Positions 52,873-62,652 are shown, counted from the first letter of the stretch. The stretch: DNA of 64,000 bases from Lachnospiraceae bacterium (GCA_022792335.1 JAAWAV010000010.1:1-64000), one strand, 5' to 3'. Program-made: numbers and translations. The notes: a model not told the origin generated them from the letters alone.

Positions 52873-55638
52873 ATGACGGAAATGGAAAAAAGAACTGCAG
52901 CTACAAAGTTTTATAATAACTGGTGTGGCATTGGCGATGAGAAAAGTGACAGTCAAAGGTTTTGGATTGAGTTTTTCGGCGAGGTATTAGGTATTAAAGA
53001 TGTTACCCAAAAGATTATTTTTGAAAAACGAGTAATGGTAGACAAGCAGACTAAATTCATAGATGGTTATATACCAGAAACGCGAGTCTTGATAGAACAA
53101 AAAAGTATTACTAAGAGTTTAGACAAGAGGATACCGCAGTCAGATGGTGCTATGCGTACGCCTTTTGAGCAAGCGCGCAACTATGCACAATGGATGATAC
53201 CAAATGAAACGCCATTATGGATTGTAATTTGTAATTTTAAATCTTTTGAAATCCATGATATGAATAAACCATGTGATCCACCCTTGGTTATTTTGCTTGA
53301 GGAAGTGAGGGATAAACTTCCTTTGTTTGATTTTATGTTTAAAAAGGACATCAAGGAACTTTCTCACGAGACAGAAATTTCTGTAAAGGCGGGAGAAATT
53401 GTCGGGGTACTTTATGACAAATTAATCGCACAATACAAAGATCCAGATGAGCAGTCATTTAAGAGTCTAAATGCTTTATGTGTACGACTTGTATTCTGCT
53501 TATATGCTGAGGATGCAGGTATTTTCGGTTCACATATGATATTCCACGATTACTTAAAAGATGTTCCTATTAATAGTCTCAGAAAAGCGCTTATAGAACT
53601 GTTTAGGGTACTTGATACTAAAGTAGAAAATAGAGATAAATATCTAGCAGAGGATAACCCTAAACTTGCTGCTTTTCCTTATGTCAATGGGGGACTGTTT
53701 GCAGATGAAACCATAGAGATACCACCTTTTACAGAAGAAATCAAAAGTCTACTTCTGAATAAAGCGAGTGCAGATTTTGACTGGTCAGATATAAGCCCAA
53801 CAATCTTTGGAGCAGTATTTGAAAGTACATTAAATCCTGAAACACGTAGAAGTGGGGGTATGCATTATACTTCTGTTGAAAATATTCACAAGGTCATTGA
53901 TCCGCTGTTTATGGACGGACTTAAAAATGAGTTAAGATCAATTAGAAATATTCCTGTAGCACGTATGAAAAAAGCAAAATTAAATGCGTTGCAAGAAAAG
54001 ATTGCTGGATTAAAATTCCTTGATCCAGCATGCGGTTCAGGGAATTTTTTGACTGAAACATATATTTCATTGCGTAGATTGGAAAATGAAATTCTTAATG
54101 AGCTACAGGACGGACAGATTATATTAGGAGAGGCTTTCGATCCCATACAGGTGTCTATAGGTCAGTTTTATGGAATAGAAATCAATGATTTTGCCGTAAC
54201 TGTTGCCAAGACCGCGCTGTGGATTGCAGAGAGCCAAATGATGAAAGAAACAGAGGCTGTTGTCCATATGAATTTAGATTTTCTCCCGTTGAAATCATAT
54301 GCAAATATTACGGAAGGAAACGCACTTAGGTTTGACTGGGAAAGCATAGTATCGAGGAAGAAGTTAAATTATATTATGGGGAATCCACCGTTTGTTGGCT
54401 TCAAATTTGCCAACGAAGTCCAAAAACAAGATATGAAATTAACATTTTCTGAGATTAAACCAGCTTTGCTTGATTATGTATGTTGCTGGTACAAAAAGGC
54501 AGCAGAATACATTCAAAACTCAAAATGTGAAGTAGCGTTTGTATCCACAAATTCTATATCGCAAGGACAGATGGTAGGAGACCTATGGTCTTTTCTTCTA
54601 AAAAAATATTCACTTTCTATCAATTTTGCTTGGAGGTCTTTTGTCTGGGACAGTGAATCAAGTAATAGTGCTCATGTACATGTGGTCATTATCAGCTTTT
54701 CTACAGTTATTCGCGAAGATAAATTTATATTTTCTGATAAGGCATCTAGGAAGGTGTTAAACATAAACCCTTATTTAATTGAAGGAGCAAATATTTTAAT
54801 TTTAAGCAGGAAAACACCTATCTGCGAGGCTCCGAAAATCACGATGGGAAATCAGGCCATGGATGGCGGAAATCTTATTATTGAAGAAAAAGACTATGAG
54901 GAATTTATTGCGAAGGAACCTCTGGCGTTTCCCTACATAAAACGATATATGATGGGATATGAATTTATCAATAATAAAAAAAGATGGTGTTTATGGCTAG
55001 TTGATTGTTCTCCTTCACAACTTCGCCATATGCCTTATGTAATGAAACGGATTAAAGCAGTACAAGAAATGAGGGCATCAAGTAAGGATGAGGGGGCACG
55101 AAAGAAAGCAGAGACGCCTATGTTATTCCGGGAACAGCGTAATCCTAAAAATTTTATAGCCATACCCATTACATCGTCACAGGGGCGAAGGTATATTCCT
55201 ATAGGCTACCTTGATGAAAAGACAATCGCCGGAAATACACTATTTATTATTGAAGAAGCCTCTCTCTATCATTTTGGAGTTCTTACATCAAATGTTCATA
55301 TGGCATGGGTACGCACAGTTGGAGCAAGAATGAAAAGTGATTATCGATACTCTAAAGATATCGTTTATAATAACTTTCCATGGCCCAGTTCCACAGAAGA
55401 GCAACGAAAAAGAATTGAGCAAACGGCACAGGAAATCTTAGATACAAGAGAACGATATCCTGACAGCAGCCTTGCCGATTTATATGATGAGCTTACCATG
55501 CCGTTGGAATTAAGAAATGCACATATAAAGAATGATAAAGCTGTCATGCAAGCATATGGTTTTTCTATAAAGGATACAACAGAAGAAAGCTGTGTGAAAG
55601 AATTAATGAATATGTATCAGAAAATGACAACAGTTTAA
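52873..55638 (+). CDS. Type IIL (MmeI-like) restriction-modification enzyme
   Basis: 921 aa from ATG 52873 (GAGGGG upstream), nearly the size of MmeI (919). One chain combines nuclease, methyltransferase and specificity. N-terminal nuclease: Asp64, Glu75-x-Lys77 in FIDGYIPETRVLIEQK (D-x10-ExK). Helical spacer, then GGMHYTSVENI, gamma-type methyltransferase motif I FLDPACGSGNFL (about 381) and motif IV NPPF (about 504). Target-recognition region about 600-800 and a helical C-terminus. It cuts about 20 bases from its site and methylates adenine on one strand, by family. The gene is much more AT-rich than its neighbours and stands alone: a clear sign of horizontal gain. Its recognition site cannot be derived by eye. 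Confidence 0.9.
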   Translation: MTEMEKRTAATKFYNNWCGIGDEKSDSQRFWIEFFGEVLGIKDVTQKIIFEKRVMVDKQTKFIDGYIPETRVLIEQKSITKSLDKRIPQSDGAMRTPFEQARNYAQWMIPNETPLWIVICNFKSFEIHDMNKPCDPPLVILLEEVRDKLPLFDFMFKKDIKELSHETEISVKAGEIVGVLYDKLIAQYKDPDEQSFKSLNALCVRLVFCLYAEDAGIFGSHMIFHDYLKDVPINSLRKALIELFRVLDTKVENRDKYLAEDNPKLAAFPYVNGGLFADETIEIPPFTEEIKSLLLNKASADFDWSDISPTIFGAVFESTLNPETRRSGGMHYTSVENIHKVIDPLFMDGLKNELRSIRNIPVARMKKAKLNALQEKIAGLKFLDPACGSGNFLTETYISLRRLENEILNELQDGQIILGEAFDPIQVSIGQFYGIEINDFAVTVAKTALWIAESQMMKETEAVVHMNLDFLPLKSYANITEGNALRFDWESIVSRKKLNYIMGNPPFVGFKFANEVQKQDMKLTFSEIKPALLDYVCCWYKKAAEYIQNSKCEVAFVSTNSISQGQMVGDLWSFLLKKYSLSINFAWRSFVWDSESSNSAHVHVVIISFSTVIREDKFIFSDKASRKVLNINPYLIEGANILILSRKTPICEAPKITMGNQAMDGGNLIIEEKDYEEFIAKEPLAFPYIKRYMMGYEFINNKKRWCLWLVDCSPSQLRHMPYVMKRIKAVQEMRASSKDEGARKKAETPMLFREQRNPKNFIAIPITSSQGRRYIPIGYLDEKTIAGNTLFIIEEASLYHFGVLTSNVHMAWVRTVGARMKSDYRYSKDIVYNNFPWPSSTEEQRKRIEQTAQEILDTRERYPDSSLADLYDELTMPLELRNAHIKNDKAVMQAYGFSIKDTTEESCVKELMNMYQKMTTV

Positions 55639-55745
55639 ATTAATTTTATCTATGACTTATTTGTATCAGAAACCGATAGAAGAGCTTTCCCTAAGTGATA
55701 TCATGACAGGAGTGAAATTATTCGGCGACCTACCTGGAAGTGAGA

Positions 55746-55947
55746 AAAGCCGCCCGGTTGGGGCTGGCGCCTCCGCTGGGCCCTGGGCTGATAGGCTGAT
55801 TTTGCAGGTTTTGTGAGCATAGCGTCGTCTGTCCTGCTGACCGGCTTCTATGGAAGCAGAGGCAGACGACAAAAGGCGGCGTAGCAAAACCAAAAAATCA
55901 ACGTGGCTCAGAGCCCAGCGGAGGCGCCAGCCCAACCGGGCGGCTTT
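55746..55947. repeat. 202-bp near-continuous hairpin element
   Basis: Outer arms 55746-55784 and 55910-55947 pair over 38 bp with one bulge and one mismatch. Pairing goes on inward: TGATTTT (55797-55803) with AAAATCA (55894-55900), GGTTTTG (55807-55813) with CAAAACC (55885-55891), GTCGTCTG (55824-55831) with CAGACGAC (55863-55870), and TGCT with AGCA. The tip is about 16 bases. The GC-rich arms stand out from the AT-rich gene before it. It may be a MITE-like insertion, a structured RNA or a bidirectional terminator for the two converging genes. It contains no convincing ORF. Confidence 0.85.
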
Positions 55948-55981
55948 ACGAACGTCCCACTATGTATAGTTATATTTCGAT

Positions 55982-57238
55982 CTATTCGTGTCTCAGAGCA
56001 TCAATAGGATTTAGATTCGCCGCTTTTACGGACGGAATAATTCCAAAAACAATGCCGATGAGCGTGGAGAACACCACCGCAATCACAATTGCCGGGATAC
56101 TGATAGCTACCGGAGCCTGGGACAGGCTGGAAATCGCATAGGCCAGGCCGATGCCTCCTCCAATTCCCAAGATACCTCCCATGCCAGTAAGTACGGCAGC
56201 CTCTGTCAGGAATTGTCCGAGGATGCGAGTCTTTCTGGCCCCAAGGGCCTTTTTCAGGCCGATTTCCCGGGTTCGTTCCGTGACGGATACCAGCATGATA
56301 TTCATAACGCCGATACCGCCGACCAGAAGGGAGATGCTGGCAATCCAGATAAGCTGCTGATTGGTAGAAGCAGAGAGCTCCTGAAGTTTTGCAGCCTGTT
56401 CCAGAAGGTCCTCGCCCTTATAACGGATGGTATCGTCAGAAACCATCAGGTAGCTGTTCAGGATGTCCGCGGACTTTTCACCGGCAGCAGTCATATCGTC
56501 TGTGGTGACAGCCCGGACGACCAGATTCTGAGGCTCGTCAAAGCGGTAGAGAAGCGGCCAGATGCTATTGGGCAGACAAATCATACCGCTGGAATTGTTG
56601 GAGGCATAGCGTTCATAATCCTCCAGAGAATTGATTACAGGTTCAAAACCAGCCTTTTGAGCGATTAACCCGACGACTGTGAACGGTTCCCCTTTGATCT
56701 CGATGGTTTTTCCAATAGGATCTTCTCCCTGAAACAGATTGGAGGCGGCAATTTTATCAAGAAGCGCCACTTTTCTGATGTCGGCAAAATCCTTTTCCGA
56801 AAAACCACGCCCCTTGGTCACCTGATAACCATAGACGTTGCAATAATGATTATCAATACCTAAAATCTTTCCACCGTTTAAGGTTCTATTTCCGTTGAAT
56901 ACAGCCTCGTATTCATTCCTGGTATAGTAGAGGGAGGCGTCCGCCACTTCAGAAAGGCCTTTGATTTCGTCCAGAACCTCGTCGCTTATGACGGGGACTC
57001 CGTCAGGCGGGTTCTGATAGGCCATCTCGAAAGGCCAGTCGCCCTGGTAAAGCTGGATATTTACGGCATTGTTCCCCGCCCCCACCAGATTTTGCTTGAT
57101 CTGCTCGTTAGTACCCTTGATGGTGGATACAATGGCAATAATAGAACCGATACCGATGATGATGCCCAGCATGGTCAGGATGGAACGGAGCTTGTGGGCC
57201 CAAATCCCCTGAAAAGACAGTCTTATATTTTCAAGCAT
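55982..57238 (-). CDS. MacB-like ABC permease
   Basis: 418 aa. N-terminal helix (about 15-40), outside MacB_PCD domain (about 45-270), then FtsX module with helices about 290-315, 340-368 and 380-405 and the motif RTREIGLKKALGARK. No ATPase domain; the ATPase is encoded at 59376. Last gene of the four-gene minus-strand operon, 11 bases after the second adaptor. Confidence 0.92.
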   Translation of the reverse strand: MLENIRLSFQGIWAHKLRSILTMLGIIIGIGSIIAIVSTIKGTNEQIKQNLVGAGNNAVNIQLYQGDWPFEMAYQNPPDGVPVISDEVLDEIKGLSEVADASLYYTRNEYEAVFNGNRTLNGGKILGIDNHYCNVYGYQVTKGRGFSEKDFADIRKVALLDKIAASNLFQGEDPIGKTIEIKGEPFTVVGLIAQKAGFEPVINSLEDYERYASNNSSGMICLPNSIWPLLYRFDEPQNLVVRAVTTDDMTAAGEKSADILNSYLMVSDDTIRYKGEDLLEQAAKLQELSASTNQQLIWIASISLLVGGIGVMNIMLVSVTERTREIGLKKALGARKTRILGQFLTEAAVLTGMGGILGIGGGIGLAYAISSLSQAPVAISIPAIVIAVVFSTLIGIVFGIIPSVKAANLNPIDALRHE

Positions 57239-57249
57239 GAGTCCACCTC

Positions 57250-59379
57250 CTAATATCCGTAATCATAAAGGGAGTCTGTGGGTTCCGTTTTGGCCCCCTC
57301 TTTTACATCGCGGCCATAGGGGAAGGCAATCTCATCGTCCATCTCCAGGCCGGAAGTAATCTCCAGGCTTCCATAAATAATCTTACCCACATCCACATAC
57401 TGCTTCGTCAGCTTGTCGTCCTCTCCCTTTTTGTAAACATAGTAGCGGGCGCCTTCTTCCCGGACAAATGCCTGGGAAAGATAGATGGCATCCGGATTGT
57501 AGGAAGAGGAATTTAAGCCTTCTACAGATAAATCCACGCCTTCCCCATTGGAAAGCTCCGCGTCTCCCCGGATGACGGCTGTAAAAGGATAGTAGGACAT
57601 ATTGGGATTACCGCCGTAATAATTGTTGGAAGAAGGCGAGTTGCTGATACCTGTGATCTCCGCTTCGTAAGTCATCCCCGTGTTCCAGGAACTGACGGTG
57701 ACGGCCATTCCCTTTTCGAGTTTATCCAAGGCAGTTTCTGTCACAGAGCCGGTGATATAGAAACCCTCTTCCCCGGTCACTCGGATAAGAGGAGACCCCT
57801 CCAGCTTGGCGGTATCCTCATCCAGCACAGACTTCACGGTGCCGTCCACAGTGCTCGCAATGACGCCGTCGTCCATCTGTTTTTTGAGCTGTTTCAGCTC
57901 AAGCTCCGCCGTCCGTTTATTGAGTTCCAGAGTTTTTAAAGTTTCTTCCTTTTCTTTAATCTGGGAGGCTAGTTCCTCTTTGGTGGGACCTGTGGGAATC
58001 TCTATGCCTGGACCTTCAATGCCGGGAATCTCCATACCAGGATCGTCAAGAGTTTCTTCTTCGGCTCCGTCAAGAGTCCAGGAATAGAGAATATAGTTGG
58101 GAAGGTGATCGCTGTCCGTCACATCAAACTGGAATACCAGTTGGCTGTCCAGGGCAATTTCCAGAAAGCTTCGGCTGATAGTCACATCCGGAGTACAGAA
58201 AATCCGGTAAGGGTTTTCTCTGGTACCGTCCCCAGCAGGGATTCCTCCGATTTCTTCCAGATTATAAGGAATGATTTCAGCGTCGACGGTGCGATAGACC
58301 GTCTGATCGCGCAGCTCTTCTGGGATATCTCCGCCGCCGGCATTGTCGATCATCTGCGCAATGTAGTCCCAGTCCACCTGGAAACTGCTTATGACGACAG
58401 TGGGATGGGCCGGATCGTCGACGATGTCAAAAACGGAGTAGGTATGATTTTTAAAACAGAGAGCCAGATATTCGTGGCTGACAGTAACCGGCTTTTGATC
58501 CGCGGAATAGATGTAATACCGGAATGGATGTTCCTTTGAACCATCTCCACAGTAAGGTTCAGAAAGTTCTGTGATTTCCGAGTAGACTTTTCCTGTAAGT
58601 TCAGGAGTTTCCGGGGGCGTGGTCCCGCCAGGATTGGAGGGAGAAGAGGTGCTGTCGGGTATCCCGGAAGTTGTAGTCTCATTGGAATCTCCCGGAGTGG
58701 TAGAATCCTCCGAGTTGCTAGGAGTCGTGCTCTCACCAGAGTCGGCAGAAGTCCTGGTCTCGTCTGGGCTATCGGAAGTGGGAGGGGCGCCGGAATCTCC
58801 CGGAGTAGTGGAATCCCCAGGGTCAGGAGTCGCCGTGGTCTCAGCAGGAGTCGAATCGTCACTAGAATCAGCGGGAGTCGTAGAACCACCGGTGCGATTG
58901 GAGCCTCCGGAAGCTTCGCCGGCGGCCAGAGCCATCCCGGACAGGGAGCTGGGAGAGGAAGAAGCGACAGGCTTTGTCTTTCTTAACTGGTCAAGCTCCG
59001 CCTGGACATTCTGGATATTTAAGCCGATGCCCTCGACCTCCATCTCTTTCATCTCCAGCTCCAGAGAAACCAGAGTGGTGTCATAGGCGATAAGGGGATC
59101 GCCGACTCTGACGGTGTCGCCTTCCTGCACGTAGATATCTGTGATGATCAGGTTTTCGTTGTAAGGGATTTCCTGATTCAGATTGGTAGTGACATTACCG
59201 TAAGGGGCAAGGTCAGAATTATTATCCCAAAAACCGCCGTTGTTCATATTGCTGACAGGAGCCACCTTTACCGGTTTTCCACTGTTTTTCACTGCATAGG
59301 AGACTCCCCCGACAGCCAGAGCGACAATAAGGACAACGGATACTAGGGCGATAATCAGTTTCTTTTTCGAGGATTTCAT
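57250..59379 (-). CDS. Efflux adaptor (MacA/HlyD-like) with inserted duplicated domain
   Basis: 709 aa, about twice the usual length. N-terminal anchor (about 7-28), lipoyl half (YNENLIITDIYVQEGDTVRVGDPLIAYDT), first coiled-coil helix (about 105-135), then a Ser/Thr/Pro/Asp linker (about 140-255) and two related modules (about 255-345 and 360-430). Each module carries G-D-G-[ST]-x-E-x-P-[FY]-R and a later [SF]-x-x-[VL]-[DW]. A second helix (KEELASQIKEKEETLKTLELNKR), second lipoyl half (VIASTVDGTVKSVL) and beta-barrel domains follow. The insert replaces the usual hairpin tip and is new to me. ATP-driven export partner genes are adjacent. Confidence 0.85.
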   Translation of the reverse strand: MKSSKKKLIIALVSVVLIVALAVGGVSYAVKNSGKPVKVAPVSNMNNGGFWDNNSDLAPYGNVTTNLNQEIPYNENLIITDIYVQEGDTVRVGDPLIAYDTTLVSLELEMKEMEVEGIGLNIQNVQAELDQLRKTKPVASSSPSSLSGMALAAGEASGGSNRTGGSTTPADSSDDSTPAETTATPDPGDSTTPGDSGAPPTSDSPDETRTSADSGESTTPSNSEDSTTPGDSNETTTSGIPDSTSSPSNPGGTTPPETPELTGKVYSEITELSEPYCGDGSKEHPFRYYIYSADQKPVTVSHEYLALCFKNHTYSVFDIVDDPAHPTVVISSFQVDWDYIAQMIDNAGGGDIPEELRDQTVYRTVDAEIIPYNLEEIGGIPAGDGTRENPYRIFCTPDVTISRSFLEIALDSQLVFQFDVTDSDHLPNYILYSWTLDGAEEETLDDPGMEIPGIEGPGIEIPTGPTKEELASQIKEKEETLKTLELNKRTAELELKQLKKQMDDGVIASTVDGTVKSVLDEDTAKLEGSPLIRVTGEEGFYITGSVTETALDKLEKGMAVTVSSWNTGMTYEAEITGISNSPSSNNYYGGNPNMSYYPFTAVIRGDAELSNGEGVDLSVEGLNSSSYNPDAIYLSQAFVREEGARYYVYKKGEDDKLTKQYVDVGKIIYGSLEITSGLEMDDEIAFPYGRDVKEGAKTEPTDSLYDYGY

Positions 59380-60065
59380 ACAAGTACCTCCTCTTTTTCG
59401 GCGCTGCTTAAAATACCGTCCCGGATCAGAACAGTCCGTTTGGCATGGGCAGCGATTTCCGAATCATGGGTAATCATAATCAATGTCATTCCTTCTTCAT
59501 TTAACTGCTGGAAAAGTTCCATAACCTGGAGACCGGAGGCAGAATCTAAGGCGCCTGTAGGCTCGTCGGCCAGCAAAATATCTGGTTCGCTCACAATGGC
59601 GCGGGCAATGGCGACTCTTTGCTTTTGGCCACCGGAAAGCTGTGTGGGCTTGAAATTCATACGTTCCTCCAGGCCGACCTTTTTCAGAGCCAGAGCCGCC
59701 CGCTCTCGGCGTTCTTTTCTGGAGACGCCAGCGTAGAGGAGCGGAAGAGCTACATTGTCAAGGGCACTCTGCCTGGGAAGCAGATTGAAACTTTGAAATA
59801 CAAAACCAATGGAACGGTTCCGTACCCGGGACATCTCTTTATCTTTGTGATGGAGCAGATCATTCCCGCTTAACTTGTAGGTGCCGGAAGTGGGAACATC
59901 CAGACAACCGATGATATTCATGAGAGTGGTCTTACCGGAGCCGGAAGGCCCCATGATGGCTACGTATTCGCCCTTTTCCACATGAAGAGTCACATCCTTC
60001 AGGACGGGGACAGTCAGTTTTCCCTGCAAGTAATCTTTAAAAATGTGGTCCAGTTCAAGAATCAT
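59376..60065 (-). CDS. MacB/LolD-type ABC ATPase
   Basis: 229 aa. Walker A GPSGSGKTT, Q-loop VFQSFNLLPRQ, signature LSGGQKQRVA, Walker [13 protein letters not shown], switch MITHDSEIA. Four-base overlaps at both ends (with adaptor 1 and adaptor 2) place it in one translationally coupled export operon. Confidence 0.95.
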   Translation of the reverse strand: MILELDHIFKDYLQGKLTVPVLKDVTLHVEKGEYVAIMGPSGSGKTTLMNIIGCLDVPTSGTYKLSGNDLLHHKDKEMSRVRNRSIGFVFQSFNLLPRQSALDNVALPLLYAGVSRKERRERAALALKKVGLEERMNFKPTQLSGGQKQRVAIARAIVSEPDILLADEPTGALDSASGLQVMELFQQLNEEGMTLIMITHDSEIAAHAKRTVLIRDGILSSAEKEEVLV

Positions 60066-61486
60066 GACGCAGCCTCCGTTTCCAGCGGAGTCTCTCCGCC
60101 TGCAGACTCTTCCCCATCCTGGTCCTCTATAGCTCCGAGATCCTCTACAGGTGCGTCTCCGTCCCCTTCAGGCACGACACCGTCCTCGCCTTCCGGGAGC
60201 ACGACTTCTCCGCCGTCAGGCGTGATGATATCTTCTTCGCCCTCCGGGATTATGCCATCTTCAGCGCCGGCAGGAATCATCTCCGTGCCTCCACTGCCCA
60301 TACCGCCGGATATGCCGCCGATGTTTTTCTGAACGGAGGCGCCTTTTTTGCAATCCTCACTGGGCCATACGATATAATCGGAGGCCTTCAGACCATCCAG
60401 AATTTCCCAGGTATCCATTTCTTCGTCATAGCCACCCAGAGTAAGCGTGCGCTTTTCCAGTTTGTCGCCTTCTCCGGCGGCCCATACATAGGGATCCCCG
60501 TCGTCCTGGACAATATAGGGGGACATTAGCCACATCCCTGTTTTTTCTTCCTGCCCCAGATTAGGCTCCAGATAGACGTGCTGTCCCAGCATCAGGCCAT
60601 CGCTGGAATCCAGGGTGACATAAAACGGATATTTGGAAGCCTGGGTACTACTATCCGAACCTTCTACGTAAACACCGCTGGTGTTTCCGGAAATCGGTTT
60701 TTCTGTATCAATGCTGTCTACAACGCCGGTCCAGGTAATGGTTTCATCCACTCTGGAATGGACGATAATCGGCGTACCAGGGAAAAGATTCTGCATATTC
60801 TGCTCGCTGATAGTACCTTTGATCCGGTACTTTCCAACGCCGAGGATACTCATAAAAGACTGCATTTCTCCTGTATAATTGTCATAGGTGGGCTTTTCGT
60901 TGATTTCCTGAACAATGCCTGCAATGGTGGAAGAAACCACAGAGGACTCCATAGACTTTTTTAGCCGATCGATTTCCAGCTCTTTTACCTTATAATTGTA
61001 TTCTTCCTGTTTGACATTCATCTGAGCTTCCTGGATCTGAGTCGTATAGGAGAGCTGCTCGCTTGCCGGCGCTTTTTTCTTGGCCTTGGTAAGCTCCTCA
61101 ATCTGGGCGTTGATCGTATCGATGCTGTTGGAGATTTTCTCCAGCTCCAGATTGGCCTGTTCCAGTTTCAGGCTCATATCCTCCGTATCGTATTCAAAGA
61201 GGGGAGTACCGATTTCCACGGACTGTCCCTTCTCCACAAGGATATCTTTTACTGTCTGGTCCGATTCTAGCTGGATTTTCAGTGTGTTTTGCGCTTCCAC
61301 TACACCGGCGAAACGGTTCTGGGCGCCCAGCCCAGTTCCGGTCAGAAGCCCGACAGAATCGGCATAGAGCATCATCTCACTGTCACTCTCGGACTCATCG
61401 CCCGGTGAGACAAATTTCCAGACAGCCACGCCGCAGGCAGCCGCCAGAATAACACAGACGACTGTGATGATGATTTTTTTCTTCAT
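60062..61486 (-). CDS. Efflux adaptor (HlyD/MacA-like), first of two
   Basis: 474 aa. Anchor helix (about 5-25), lipoyl half (VKDILVEKGQSVEIGTPLFEYDT), coiled-coil hairpin (about 105-185), second lipoyl half (VVSSTIAGIVQEI), barrel and membrane-proximal domains, then an acidic, low-complexity C-terminal tail (about 405-474; repeated EGEED and PEGDG-like units). First gene of the operon. Having two different adaptors with one ATPase/permease pair is unusual. Confidence 0.9.
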   Translation of the reverse strand: MKKKIIITVVCVILAAACGVAVWKFVSPGDESESDSEMMLYADSVGLLTGTGLGAQNRFAGVVEAQNTLKIQLESDQTVKDILVEKGQSVEIGTPLFEYDTEDMSLKLEQANLELEKISNSIDTINAQIEELTKAKKKAPASEQLSYTTQIQEAQMNVKQEEYNYKVKELEIDRLKKSMESSVVSSTIAGIVQEINEKPTYDNYTGEMQSFMSILGVGKYRIKGTISEQNMQNLFPGTPIIVHSRVDETITWTGVVDSIDTEKPISGNTSGVYVEGSDSSTQASKYPFYVTLDSSDGLMLGQHVYLEPNLGQEEKTGMWLMSPYIVQDDGDPYVWAAGEGDKLEKRTLTLGGYDEEMDTWEILDGLKASDYIVWPSEDCKKGASVQKNIGGISGGMGSGGTEMIPAGAEDGIIPEGEEDIITPDGGEVVLPEGEDGVVPEGDGDAPVEDLGAIEDQDGEESAGGETPLETEAAS

Positions 61487-61553
61487 AGTTACCCTCCAAT
61501 TAGTTTGACATTACTTATATTTTAACAGATATTGAATGAGATAGAAACAAGGA

Positions 61554-61567
61554 AATTCTTAAGAATT
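61554..61567. promoter_or_regulatory. Perfect 14-bp palindrome upstream of the MacAB-like operon
   Basis: AATTCTTAAGAATT, in the 232-base gap between the divergent adaptor and S1-domain genes. A possible operator; the minus-strand promoter is not clear (a TAAAAT -10 near 61520 is possible). Confidence 0.3.
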
Positions 61568-61652
61568 ATGAACAAAATAGGAATATTTATGAATATGTGG
61601 TAAACCTCAGAGCGTTGTATGAAAAAATACGAAAACTGGGGGTTTTTGAAGA

Positions 61653-61681
61653 TTGCCTTTGGCGAAAAAAGATGGTATGAT
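61653..61681 (+). promoter_or_regulatory. Promoter of the S1-domain protein gene
   Basis: TTGCCT (61653-61658), 17 bases, TATGAT (61676-61681). It supports the start at 61719 rather than at 61653. Confidence 0.6.
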
Positions 61682-61718
61682 AAAACTAATTATATTACAG
61701 AAAACGGAGGGGATACCC

Positions 61719-62630
61719 ATGGAAGAGCGCGTGGAAACAATGGACGATTACAAAAAGGAACTGGATGCGTCTTTTAAAAAAGCAGAGAAAGGAGATGTCC
61801 TGACGGGAACAGTGATCGGAGTAGAGGACGACGAGATTACGGTGGACTTACAGTCTTATGCAGAAGGGATTATTAAGAAAGAGCATTTCAGCAACAATCC
61901 GGACTGTGTATTAAAGGATGAGGTTCAAAAGGGCGACGAGATTACGGCGACGGTTATCAAGGCTGACGACGGGCAGGGGCATGTGATTTTGTCGAGAAAA
62001 GAGGCTAATGATATGGCGGCCTGGGACAGGATGGAGAAATGTCTGGAAGATAAAAGCGCTATCCAGGTGAAGGTGGACGGTATCGTAAAGGGTGGAGTCG
62101 TCGCCCATGTGGATGGGATCCGCGGCTTTATTCCGGCCTCTAAGTTAGACGTATCCTATGTGGAGAATCTGGAAGAGTGGCTGGGGAGAGAACTTTCCGT
62201 GCAGGCAGTCACTGTGGATCGGGAGGCAAAGAAGCTGGTGCTTTCCGCGAGAGATCTGGCTTATGCAAGACAGATGGAAGAAAAGAAAAAAAGAATTGCC
62301 GCCTGCGAAGTGGGCGCCGTTTCAGAGGGAGTAGTGGAAACCATTCAGAGTTACGGAGCTTTTGTAAAACTGGATAACGGCGTGACGGGGCTTCTTCATG
62401 TATCTCAGATCAGCGATAAACGCATTAAGACGCCGGCAGCCGTTTTGAGCGAAGGACAGAGGATCACGGTGAAGATCACTGCAGTGAAGGATGGCCGTGT
62501 CAGCCTCAGTATGAAGGCGCTTTTGGATGTAAGCGAACCGGAGGAGACAGGAAGCCACGGAGATTATGTGGAGGATGGCCGTGCGTCCACAAGCCTTGGT
62601 TCTCTGCTTAAGGGGATTAAGCTGGATTAA
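61719..62630 (+). CDS. S1 RNA-binding domain protein (RpsA-like)
   Basis: 303 aa from ATG 61719 (ACGGAGGGG upstream). Three S1 domains: about 24-95 (GDVLTGTVIGVEDDEITVDL), 110-180 (VKVDGIVKGGVVAHVDGIRGFIPAS) and 190-270 (GAVSEGVVETIQSYGAFVKLDNGVTGLLHVSQIS). This is the short, Firmicute form of ribosomal protein S1, which binds mRNA. Its role in translation in these bacteria is not settled. The last ~30 residues are low in complexity. Confidence 0.9.
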   Translation: MEERVETMDDYKKELDASFKKAEKGDVLTGTVIGVEDDEITVDLQSYAEGIIKKEHFSNNPDCVLKDEVQKGDEITATVIKADDGQGHVILSRKEANDMAAWDRMEKCLEDKSAIQVKVDGIVKGGVVAHVDGIRGFIPASKLDVSYVENLEEWLGRELSVQAVTVDREAKKLVLSARDLAYARQMEEKKKRIAACEVGAVSEGVVETIQSYGAFVKLDNGVTGLLHVSQISDKRIKTPAAVLSEGQRITVKITAVKDGRVSLSMKALLDVSEPEETGSHGDYVEDGRASTSLGSLLKGIKLD

Positions 62631-62652
62631 AGCATAGGCTGGGGGAAGATTT

